From Muribaculaceae bacterium (GTDB taxonomy: Bacteria > Bacteroidota > Bacteroidia > Bacteroidales > Muribaculaceae), in the NCBI GenBank assembly GCA_017399915.1, contig JAFQAS010000058.1, forward strand, positions 186,001 to 250,000: a DNA stretch of 64,000 nucleotides, given 5' to 3'. The notes under the pieces are model-generated. The model worked only from the letters and a program-made list of their open reading frames with translations, did no database searches and was not told the origin of the DNA. Position numbers and translations under genes: made by a program. How positions within the stretch are numbered: position 1 is the stretch's first letter; each line of letters begins with the position of its first letter. Positions 36,607-44,344 of the stretch are shown here, one piece after another.

Positions 36607-36614
36607 TATATTTG
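36607..36614 (+). promoter_or_regulatory. -7 element of the PD-(D/E)xK-like gene
   Basis: TATATTTG; the start site is expected near 36618-36619. This rules out the TTG at 36612 as a start codon and leaves either a leaderless ATG at 36618 or the ATG at 36645. Confidence 0.45.
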
Positions 36615-36644
36615 CAAATGTGTTACAATAAATTAAATAGTGAA

Positions 36645-37433
36645 ATGAATTTGAATAACATACAAAAAAATCCAGAACAAATAATTGATGACCTGAATAG
36701 TGAATTAAAATCATTACCTTATAACGATTTCTTACAAGCTCAAAATGAATATAGAGAAATTGAGCCTTTGTTATTGTCGCTTGGATTAGATTTAACCAGT
36801 GTAAAAAGAAGACATGGATTGCCTCTTGATTTTGAATTGAAATTTGGGAATAAAAATATTGCAATAGAAGTAACAGATGTTAGACCATATCTTGAAAATT
36901 ATAAAATTGCCAAAAAAGCCACAGAAAATGTTGTTGAAGAAGTTATCAAAAATATGATAGTAGGAGATACTATATCTTATTTTCAGATAGATATTATCCT
37001 CAAAGAAAAAGCTTATTGCACTAAAAGGCTTAAAACAAATTTTGAGTTTCAACTAGAAGTTAACAAGTTTCTTAAAAATGGGGATTGCGAGGATTCTCAA
37101 TATATTCAGTCCTTAACAAAAAGAGAATATTCTGATGTAAATATCCCAAAGGACAAGTTAGCATTTAACTTTCAATATGAAGGATTTTTAGCAAGAATAC
37201 CATTCCAATGTATATACAAAGCCATTAGTGAAAAAGAGGACAAACTCCTTGATTATAAGGCTTTATGTGGAGGAAGTTTTGATGAATATTGGTTATGTAT
37301 AGGTCTCCCTTTAGAAGAACGAGGTTATTCAATTAGTGGAGCAAGTCTTGGATTTGATTTCACATCTGATTATCAACGTATATATATAACACAACAATTG
37401 CTCCCAAAGACAATTTTATTGTATAACAAATAG
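36645..37433 (+). CDS. PD-(D/E)xK nuclease-like protein of the accessory region
   Basis: 262 residues from the ATG at 36645; an in-frame ATG at 36618 is an alternative. No family is recognised with certainty. Residues about 57-85 read LPLDFELKFGNKNIAIEVTDVRP: an Asp, then a hydrophobic strand ending Ile-Glu-Val-Thr. This resembles the D-(x)n-E-x-K/T core of PD-(D/E)xK nucleases, with Thr for Lys. The C-terminal part has FDEYWLCIGLP. There is no signal or TM. It lies between the HNH unit and the restriction-like operon, convergent to the methyltransferase, and is AT-rich like the HNH gene. A defence role is inferred from location only. Confidence 0.6.
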   Translation: MNLNNIQKNPEQIIDDLNSELKSLPYNDFLQAQNEYREIEPLLLSLGLDLTSVKRRHGLPLDFELKFGNKNIAIEVTDVRPYLENYKIAKKATENVVEEVIKNMIVGDTISYFQIDIILKEKAYCTKRLKTNFEFQLEVNKFLKNGDCEDSQYIQSLTKREYSDVNIPKDKLAFNFQYEGFLARIPFQCIYKAISEKEDKLLDYKALCGGSFDEYWLCIGLPLEERGYSISGASLGFDFTSDYQRIYITQQLLPKTILLYNK

Positions 37434-37452
37434 CCTGCAATTGCAGGCTATT
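37429..37452. terminator. 24-bp perfect palindrome between convergent genes
   Basis: AATAGCCTGCAA followed directly by its complement (37441-37452). It includes the stop codon of the forward gene and ends 8 bp before the methyltransferase stop. Probably a bidirectional terminator with a tight loop; the T-tract is poor on both sides. Confidence 0.55.
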
Positions 37453-37459
37453 GCTGTGC

Positions 37460-40447
37460 TCATATACTTTTTTCGATGACTTTTATTTCAGCATCGGTTA
37501 GACCATATAAATCATAAACGATAACATTAATCTCGTTTTCTAAACTTGAAGTGTCTGCATTATTATTCCCACTTTTTAGCTGCAAGATAGTATCAACGAT
37601 ACTTATAACCTTATTTTGCTGCTCTTGATTTACTATTGGCAAGGGTAATTGTTCATATAAATATGTTTGTATTTCTGGAAATGCTTCCTCCTTTTTAGTT
37701 GAGAATTTTTTCTTGTAATAGAAGTCTAATAACTTTGAGTTAAGCAAGGCCAAAACGAATTTAATTTTATAACCAAATTTCTCATCTACTTTTATTCCAT
37801 ACACATTCTTATTAAAGCCATACGGTTTAGTTGATATTGTAGCTTCTAGACAAGTATCCACCCTTCTTAGATAAATCAATTTATTAGAGAAGAAAGATGA
37901 TAGTCTATAAAATTCTTTATGTTCAGCATCAATAAAAGTATCACACCATAAAATAGAATAGCGTTTCATATCTTGACCTATAAGGGAAGGGATTCCTTTT
38001 ATTGTTTCTCTCATTACCTTCTTTGAAATTTCGGCACCGCGTTTAGAAATAGAAATATCTTTAAGTTTTTTATTATTAACTAATTTTGTCAGTAAATTAA
38101 TTAGCTGTTTATTTAGTCCATGAACCCATTCAAAATGTAAATTTGTAGAACAATAATCCAAATTCAATGGAATGGTATTTTCAAAGCACAATGAATTAGG
38201 ATTATACTTGAATACTTCTATTTCATCTTGTTTATTGTTGTTCTTTGATAATAATACCACAGTGTTCTCAGTTACTGCAGTTTCAAAAGGATTACAAAAT
38301 GCTATTTGTTTTATTTCTAGGTTACAACTAAACGTTTTCCGCATTTGCTCATCCTCAAGATTTAACATCCAAAATTTTGGCGTTATAAAGCAAAGGTGAC
38401 CAGAGAAATTCATTAAAACATCAATACCTAATTCATAGAACATCTTATATAAATCGCTATTCCACTTATATTTAGGATAATCTCGCTTATTTGTAACCAC
38501 ATACGGCGGATTGCCAATCACGATATCGAAACCTTTTTTGCCGTCTTCGCGGTTGAATACATCGCTAAACCAAGTGTGCCACAAGAAGAATTTATTGTTT
38601 TCGGCAAGGTTTATTTCGTGTAATTGTTGAAGTATTTCGGGGTCGTAATTTTGAGCTTCGAGTTGGGCGTTGATAGTGTCGGTAATGCGTTGTTGTAGTC
38701 TTATTTTGCTATCATGGTCGCTACATGAATAATACTCACGCAATAGGTCCGAGACCACTTTTTGTAATCTATTTTTCTCGTCGTCAAACAATGATCCTGC
38801 CCCACTATCACGTTTCGATTGTCGCTCGTAGGTTAGTTTGCTCAAATCTACACCCATAAAGCTCTCAATAAGCGAGTTCCCTTGCATAATTTTATAATCG
38901 AGGTTAGGCAACGGCAATGGCTTTTCTTCGTCAACCACTATTGAGAGCCAAAAACGCAATCGGGCTATATCCACAGCACCCTTTTCGATATCGACCCCAT
39001 AAATGCTATTTTGGATAATACTCTTTTTTATCTCGGCACGGTCGTAATGCGTGCCACTCAATGCCTCTCGGCAACGCAACAATTCGTTGAGCAATCCCAT
39101 GGGAAAAGCTCCCGACCCAATGGCAGGGTCGCAAATCTTCACATCTTCAAGAGCATTGACAAGTTTGGGGCGTTTCATTTCAGGGATATTCTCTGCCCCT
39201 TCTTCGGGCGACAACACAAATTGGCGAATTTTGTCGGTGGCAATAGAGGTGTTTGTCTCAAGATAGGCGATTAATGATTCTTGACACATATATCTAACAA
39301 TCTCTTTCGGGGTATAAAACGCACCTTTGTCCTTGTTGTCCTCAAGCAAGTTTTCAAAGATTTTACCCAACATTTCGGGGTCAACACCCACTTCGGCATC
39401 GTTGGGGTCGTTTTCGTCGATAGTGAAGTTGTATTCGCTGAAAAATTGGAATAATCGTGCAAAATATTCTGCCGGGAACACGCTATCAGGCTCATCTTCG
39501 GCATCACGTTCAAATAATCCACCATTGAGATATGGAATATCCACCCATTTGTTGAGTAATGATTTATCCCAACCAAGTTGCTCAAACACGCTCTCTCGTT
39601 GCGATGGCTTGGTATTTAATATGCCGAAGAAAAGAGGCTCCAACACTGCATCGAGATAGTTATCTTTGTGGCGTGATTGTTCAAACATATTTTGCATATA
39701 ATTCAAGTCGCCATTCAGCCACCCTTTGCGTTGCAAAAAGTGTAGAAACGTGATGCGTCCCATCATCTTTTTGATATAATCGCGTATGCGTTTCTCGTTG
39801 TTGCCAAACGCTTGCATAAATTTCACATTAGGGACCGATACTTCTTTCTCAACCCACTTGCTACCCGATTTAACCACACGTTTACCGGTGACATATTGAA
39901 TGAAATCGGCATATTGCTCGCGATATCGGTCAAAGAATTCATTTGATAGAGCCTCTACCGAGAATGCGGTTTTGATGTTTTCAAACGAGATACCTTTCTT
40001 CTGTAATAGGTTAAATCGATCTATAGGGGTGCGATAAAGTAATTCTTTATCTCCAAATACGTAGGTGTATCGTTTGGGAGATGTGGCTTCCTCTTTTATG
40101 TCGCAAATAAACGACAACCGCCAATGGTCGCCACTATCAAACACTACCAATGCCGCATCAAATTCATATCTCAAAAACGGCTTGATAAGATTTCTCAGCC
40201 CTACCCTTTTATTGGCAACCGACCCGGCATTGATTTCATAATGAAACAACCCTATTCTGAAATAATCAGTTGTTTCGATATTCCCTAAATAATACCCTTT
40301 ATCAACAGAGTCGAAGTCGGTAATCGGTTCGGGTGTCACACGCAATTCTGTAGCATTAAACAGCTCACGCAATAGCGTAATCCATTGTGATTTGTCAAAT
40401 TTATTACGAAATATTGCTCTTAGTTCTTCGGGTTTGTAAGTTGCCAT
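37460..40447 (-). CDS. Eco57I-class adenine-specific DNA methyltransferase of a restriction-like system
   Basis: 995 residues. The N-terminal region (1-370) is helical with no recognised catalytic motif. Motif X is KGAFYTP (374-380), SAM motif I is DPAIGSGAF (440-448) and catalytic motif IV is NPPY (646-649), giving N6-adenine methylation. The part after NPPY (about 650-995) should be the target-recognition domain. Its DNA (37460 to about 38500) is clearly more AT-rich than the rest of the gene, which suggests exchange of specificity. It follows the helicase gene by 51 bp. The two probably form one restriction-modification or phage-defence unit; the sequence recognised is unknown. Confidence 0.88.
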   Translation of the reverse strand: MATYKPEELRAIFRNKFDKSQWITLLRELFNATELRVTPEPITDFDSVDKGYYLGNIETTDYFRIGLFHYEINAGSVANKRVGLRNLIKPFLRYEFDAALVVFDSGDHWRLSFICDIKEEATSPKRYTYVFGDKELLYRTPIDRFNLLQKKGISFENIKTAFSVEALSNEFFDRYREQYADFIQYVTGKRVVKSGSKWVEKEVSVPNVKFMQAFGNNEKRIRDYIKKMMGRITFLHFLQRKGWLNGDLNYMQNMFEQSRHKDNYLDAVLEPLFFGILNTKPSQRESVFEQLGWDKSLLNKWVDIPYLNGGLFERDAEDEPDSVFPAEYFARLFQFFSEYNFTIDENDPNDAEVGVDPEMLGKIFENLLEDNKDKGAFYTPKEIVRYMCQESLIAYLETNTSIATDKIRQFVLSPEEGAENIPEMKRPKLVNALEDVKICDPAIGSGAFPMGLLNELLRCREALSGTHYDRAEIKKSIIQNSIYGVDIEKGAVDIARLRFWLSIVVDEEKPLPLPNLDYKIMQGNSLIESFMGVDLSKLTYERQSKRDSGAGSLFDDEKNRLQKVVSDLLREYYSCSDHDSKIRLQQRITDTINAQLEAQNYDPEILQQLHEINLAENNKFFLWHTWFSDVFNREDGKKGFDIVIGNPPYVVTNKRDYPKYKWNSDLYKMFYELGIDVLMNFSGHLCFITPKFWMLNLEDEQMRKTFSCNLEIKQIAFCNPFETAVTENTVVLLSKNNNKQDEIEVFKYNPNSLCFENTIPLNLDYCSTNLHFEWVHGLNKQLINLLTKLVNNKKLKDISISKRGAEISKKVMRETIKGIPSLIGQDMKRYSILWCDTFIDAEHKEFYRLSSFFSNKLIYLRRVDTCLEATISTKPYGFNKNVYGIKVDEKFGYKIKFVLALLNSKLLDFYYKKKFSTKKEEAFPEIQTYLYEQLPLPIVNQEQQNKVISIVDTILQLKSGNNNADTSSLENEINVIVYDLYGLTDAEIKVIEKSI

Positions 40448-40498
40448 AATGATTTTAAGTTAATAGGGTGATTGATTGGTTGGTTGATTGTTTATGTG

Positions 40499-43400
40499 TT
40501 ATGCGAATGTTTCGGAAATGATTACTAAAGGATTGGAAACATCTTGGGCGTCACGACGTTGGTCACTATTCATTGTCTTATACTCTCCCACCAGTTTTTC
40601 GATATCTTGGAGTATATCATATTGAGCTAATTTTACTTTTGCCCGGTCATTCCGACACTTTCGAGATAGCTCCTTTATTCGTCGGGGAAGTTTTTGATAT
40701 ATCCCTTCGTTGATATATTTTGTGAGAGTGTCGCAATGAGATATTAGCCTGTCATCATCGCTCACTTGCTTTATTGTTCTTAAGAAACTATTTGCTTCGA
40801 GCGATGTGCGGTCAAGGTCTCTGCGGGTAACATTGATTGATGATGTGTCGGCCGCTTCGACATATTCAGAGGTAAATTTTTGCAACGCCTCATTCACATG
40901 GTTGAAATGAACCATCTCGTTGGTGAATGGAGCGGGTTGTTCTTCGGGATTGGCTTTCAGATATTTCACAGCCTCTAAAAAGTCAATTGCTTCAACTTTC
41001 GACGATGAGGCAAGATAGAATTCAGTTTTTACATTAGAAGACACAAATACAATTGATTTGCCGCTATGTTTGCCGGTATTACGCATTGCTCGGCTTTTCA
41101 TTGGCAACGATTTGATTTTGTTATAAAGATTCCTATCGCGATTGTATAGTTCCCTAACCTCTCGCAGTAAAGCAATCTTTTTGTCGATAACATCTTTTAC
41201 ATTGCTGTCAAACATCTTGGATTCTTTTACAATCTCCTCGTGAGAGTATATTTGTGCATCTTCACCAAAGGCCGAGTGAAAACCTTGCAGTTTCACAAGA
41301 GCGTTCTTATATAGCTGAATCTCTCTGTCACCTTGTCGCGAAGGATAGAACATATAATTGTAGATGCGTGGAGCAACCGAACCGATACGATTTACACGAC
41401 CTATGCGTTGCATCAATCGAGTTGCATTCCATGGTGAGTCGTAATTAATTATCACATTCGACCGGTGAAGATTCACACCCTCGGCCAACACATCTGATGT
41501 GATAATGATATTATATTGTGAGGCTTTGGTGTCGTTATTGGCATCAAAGTTGTCGGCTATAATTTGACGGAATCTGTCGCGATTGGCAGCGGTGATTTTT
41601 AATACATCGGTGCGGCCTATCTCTGTGGTCAATCGGTCGTATAGATAATTGAGTGTATCTACACTCTCTGAGAATAGCACAAGTTTGCCACTTGCATTTA
41701 TATCCTCGTTCATAAACTCCGTTTCAAGACGGTTGCGGAATAGGTCAAACTTGGGGTCTTCGTTTTCATTGTTCCAATCATTGTTCAACTGCTCTAAAAC
41801 CACCCTGTCATAATGTAGCATTTCAAGAAATTCGGGGGCAAAGGCTTCGGCTTCATATAATATATCCTCTTCGAGATAGCCTTTTTCAAGAGCCAGTTGG
41901 ATTATTTCATCGAGTTCCATGTCTTTGGCTTGCAAGTCCTTGACCTTTAAGTCGGGGGCTATGATAACTTTGTTTTCTTCAAACATTTTTATCATATCGG
42001 TAGTGATACGCAATAGTGTGGCAAGAGATTTCTTAAAAGCATAAAAACTACTTTCCAAGCGTTTCACCATGTGAACACGATATATCCCTGCCAATGATTG
42101 TCCTATATGTACTGCGTTTTTATATTTTGCTCGATATTCCTCTTTGAGATATTCTACTGCTCGATAGCGAGCATAGTTAAGCCCTATGCCGAGTGGATTT
42201 TGCTCTGATTTGCTGTCGGTGAGCATTTTAAGTGTTTTGTAAAAACGCACACTTGTGTCGCTATCCATCTGATATGTCAACTCATTAGGTGGCAATATCT
42301 GTGGAAACACAATGCCTTGCAATGCTATGTCGGCTTTGTAATCGGGGTCATTTTGTATATTGTTGCGAGTGCGTCGCACGGTAACTTTGTCGATAACTTT
42401 ATCCCTTATCGCTTCGTATATCTTATCAACTTCGGCTGTTACATCGCGTTCTTCGCGTTCTCGCATCAATCGGTCATAGTTTTGAATTAATGGAGAGAAG
42501 AATGCTTTGAGATTGGGAATACCATCAATTGTGCAATTTTGACTATTTTGAAATAGAAGTAATTGATTTAATAAATCAGACGGACGATTATTAAGAGGAG
42601 TGGCCGAGAGCAACATTACTTTCTTTTGATAGCTATGTAACAGGCCGCCGTTCACACATGGAGCCTTGCAAATTTTTTGCAATTCGTCATATCGTCCCGA
42701 TGTGTCGTTTCTGAAACCGTGGGCTTCATCAATGATAATCAAGTCAAATTCGCTTTTATCTTTATATTGGTCTTTACCTTCAAGAATTTTTGACAGACTG
42801 CCATTGGTAATAAATTGTGCTTTGTTTTTGATACCAAATAGTTTGAACGCATCGGCCCAGTTTTTGGCTAATGCCGGCGGATAAATAACCAATATATTTG
42901 TGTTGCCACCATTGGCCTCCACAAACCTTTTGGCTATCATCGTGGCAATCATTGTTTTTCCAAGCCCCACAACGTCGGCAAGGAACAATCCGTTATGCTC
43001 CATCAGCATTTGGTATCCTTGAATCACGGCATCTTTTTGATATTTCAAGTCTTTGACTCCTTGGGGCAATTCCATTGTGAAATTATCTTCCACTTGGTTG
43101 CCAAATGTGTCGATAAGTACCTTGATATACAATTCATAGGGTGTGGGCTGATAGCCTAAGTGTGTCTTGTTTTTATACGATACGATATCATCGGCTTTCA
43201 GTGGTATCGCCTTTTCCCATAGTTCCACAAATTCATCGTGACAATATTTTACATCGTCATAGTCTTTCATCGCCACGTTTAGCTCATATTGTGGCGGTTG
43301 CTTCAATCCTAATCCCGATTCCGATATATTTGATGAACCCATCACTACCCAACCGTCGCTATGTTCACTATGTTCGATGGGTAAACACAAGTAGAATTTG

Positions 43401-43798
43401 GCATGTAGATTTTTGTCGGCACATATACGCATTTGTAATCGGCCGTCGATTAAATCTTCACACATCTGAATGATGCCGGCTTCAACTTCGGGACTATATT
43501 TTGAATTGATTATATCTTCCTTAAATCCGTTTTCATATATCTCTTTTGCCTTTACACTATCGCCAAACATTAACACCGCTTTGTTGTGTTTGCGAAAGAT
43601 GTCATCGATATTTATTCCTACCAATATTTTTATTTCAGAAATATCGCCTAATTCTTTTCTTAATTTGAAATATCCCGAGGAACGAAAGAAGCCTACAACG
43701 GCGAGAAATCTCTCGAAAGAAGCCATATTTGTTGCAATCCCTTTCAGCTTGTCAAAAAGGGTGTTGCCGGGTGTGTTGTTGAAAAATTTGGTGCTCAT
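40499..43798 (-). CDS. SF2/SNF2-type helicase fused to an N-terminal PLD-like nuclease domain
   Basis: 1,099 residues. Residues 1-200 are a phospholipase-D-like domain with one HKD-type motif (LHAKFYL 131-137; GSSNISESGL 154-163), as in BfiI-like nucleases. A SNF2/DEAD-type helicase follows: Walker A DVVGLGKT (275-282), DEAH (357-360), and near the C-terminus LMQRIGRVNRIGS (motif VI). A helical C-terminal domain follows. It would translocate on DNA and cut or block it, with its methyltransferase partner supplying specificity and self-protection. It resembles helicases of Type ISP/DISARM-like systems, but no drmA, drmB or drmC lies nearby. A predicted pseudoknot abuts its start codon. Confidence 0.9.
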   Translation of the reverse strand: MSTKFFNNTPGNTLFDKLKGIATNMASFERFLAVVGFFRSSGYFKLRKELGDISEIKILVGINIDDIFRKHNKAVLMFGDSVKAKEIYENGFKEDIINSKYSPEVEAGIIQMCEDLIDGRLQMRICADKNLHAKFYLCLPIEHSEHSDGWVVMGSSNISESGLGLKQPPQYELNVAMKDYDDVKYCHDEFVELWEKAIPLKADDIVSYKNKTHLGYQPTPYELYIKVLIDTFGNQVEDNFTMELPQGVKDLKYQKDAVIQGYQMLMEHNGLFLADVVGLGKTMIATMIAKRFVEANGGNTNILVIYPPALAKNWADAFKLFGIKNKAQFITNGSLSKILEGKDQYKDKSEFDLIIIDEAHGFRNDTSGRYDELQKICKAPCVNGGLLHSYQKKVMLLSATPLNNRPSDLLNQLLLFQNSQNCTIDGIPNLKAFFSPLIQNYDRLMREREERDVTAEVDKIYEAIRDKVIDKVTVRRTRNNIQNDPDYKADIALQGIVFPQILPPNELTYQMDSDTSVRFYKTLKMLTDSKSEQNPLGIGLNYARYRAVEYLKEEYRAKYKNAVHIGQSLAGIYRVHMVKRLESSFYAFKKSLATLLRITTDMIKMFEENKVIIAPDLKVKDLQAKDMELDEIIQLALEKGYLEEDILYEAEAFAPEFLEMLHYDRVVLEQLNNDWNNENEDPKFDLFRNRLETEFMNEDINASGKLVLFSESVDTLNYLYDRLTTEIGRTDVLKITAANRDRFRQIIADNFDANNDTKASQYNIIITSDVLAEGVNLHRSNVIINYDSPWNATRLMQRIGRVNRIGSVAPRIYNYMFYPSRQGDREIQLYKNALVKLQGFHSAFGEDAQIYSHEEIVKESKMFDSNVKDVIDKKIALLREVRELYNRDRNLYNKIKSLPMKSRAMRNTGKHSGKSIVFVSSNVKTEFYLASSSKVEAIDFLEAVKYLKANPEEQPAPFTNEMVHFNHVNEALQKFTSEYVEAADTSSINVTRRDLDRTSLEANSFLRTIKQVSDDDRLISHCDTLTKYINEGIYQKLPRRIKELSRKCRNDRAKVKLAQYDILQDIEKLVGEYKTMNSDQRRDAQDVSNPLVIISETFA

Positions 43799-43834
43799 AG
43801 CCCTCTGGTTTTACGGCAAGGGCTACTGTGCCGT
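43799..43834 (-). promoter_or_regulatory. Predicted H-type pseudoknot at the helicase start codon
   Basis: Read on the reverse strand: ACGGC, ACAGT, AGCCCT, T, GCCGT, AAAACCAG, AGGGCT, then directly ATG. ACGGC pairs with GCCGT, and AGCCCT with AGGGCT, in the interleaved a-b-a'-b' order of an H-type pseudoknot with an A-rich third loop. The last stem touches the initiation codon, so folding would block translation. Confidence 0.45.
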
Positions 43835-43863
43835 TGTGTTTTACAATGGATTAATAAGAGCAT

Positions 43864-44200
43864 AAAAAAAGCGTGAAGCCCTCGCATTGTCGCTCGCTCC
43901 ACATTCTGAGGCTCGTAGGAATGGCCTTTGCAAGTTGAAGCGAGCAACGCTAAAGCCCCACGCCGATATGTATAACCACTAATCTATGCCTATGGTTGTC
44001 ATTGGCGTAGGGATACACCAATGACAACAAGACATAGGAGGGGTTGTATATAACATACCCACGGGGCATTCATCGTTGCTTGGTTCTGAACTTGCAATTT
44101 GAAATTTTCCTACGATTTCAGAATGTCAAAACCGAAGCGTCAATAAACGCCTTTAATATGTCTGCCCCACCCGCCACTTTGAAAAGCTTCGGCGTAGGGC
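43864..44200 (-). ncRNA. Highly structured ncRNA candidate upstream of the helicase-methyltransferase operon
   Basis: No credible protein frame, GC richer than its surroundings and extensive pairing. On the + strand, 43878-43885 pairs with 44192-44200 (GCCCTCGC / GCGTAGGGC, one bulge) to close the molecule. Inside lies a rod of eight collinear stems: 43903-43909/44118-44124, 43913-43921/44107-44115, 43928-43936/44089-44097, 43943-43949/44074-44080, 43955-43959/44063-44067, 43968-43977/44042-44051, 43989-43994/44033-44038 and 43995-44005/44018-44028. A second hairpin is CCGAAGC/GCTTCGG (44132-44138/44186-44192). A TAGTTTTG box ends at 44205, placing the start at the closing stem, and a U7 tract follows the 3' side. 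It is not tmRNA, RNase P or SRP RNA by motif; the rod shape recalls 6S RNA but is longer. Confidence 0.6.
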
Positions 44201-44204
44201 ACTA

Positions 44205-44212
44205 CAAAACTA
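44205..44212 (-). promoter_or_regulatory. -7 element of the structured RNA
   Basis: Reverse-strand TAGTTTTG, with TTTA at the -33 position (21-bp spacer). The predicted start site (about 44200) coincides with the 5' side of the closing stem of the RNA. Confidence 0.5.
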
Positions 44213-44261
44213 CAAAATCTATTTGAAAAATCCTAAAAGATTTACTAATTATTTCTATGAA

Positions 44262-44299
44262 TAAAAATGGCGGAAGATTATAAAATAAACCTTCCGCCA
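44262..44299 (-). terminator. Terminator of the hydrolase-MurF-like-ddl operon
   Basis: 9-bp perfect stem TGGCGGAAG/CTTCCGCCA (44268-44276 and 44291-44299). On the reverse strand it is followed by TTTTTATT. It lies 46 bp after the ddl stop codon. Confidence 0.85.
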
Positions 44300-44344
44300 A
44301 GACATAAACCAAACCGATTGATTAAATGTGTATCTGAAATTCAA

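Noticed and set aside
37460-43798. Labelling the helicase-methyltransferase pair as class 1 DISARM or BREX
   Set aside because: No drmA/drmB/drmC, pglZ or brxC-like genes are in the window, and the helicase carries an N-terminal PLD domain.
43864-44200. Retron msr-msd, tmRNA, RNase P RNA or integron attC site
   Set aside because: No reverse transcriptase or integrase nearby, no tRNA-like end, no RNase P core sequence, and the element is far longer than attC with different end motifs.
44044-44226. 60-codon forward frame between the helicase gene and ddl
   Set aside because: It lies within the structured RNA and runs through both sides of its stems; the peptide has no protein-like pattern.
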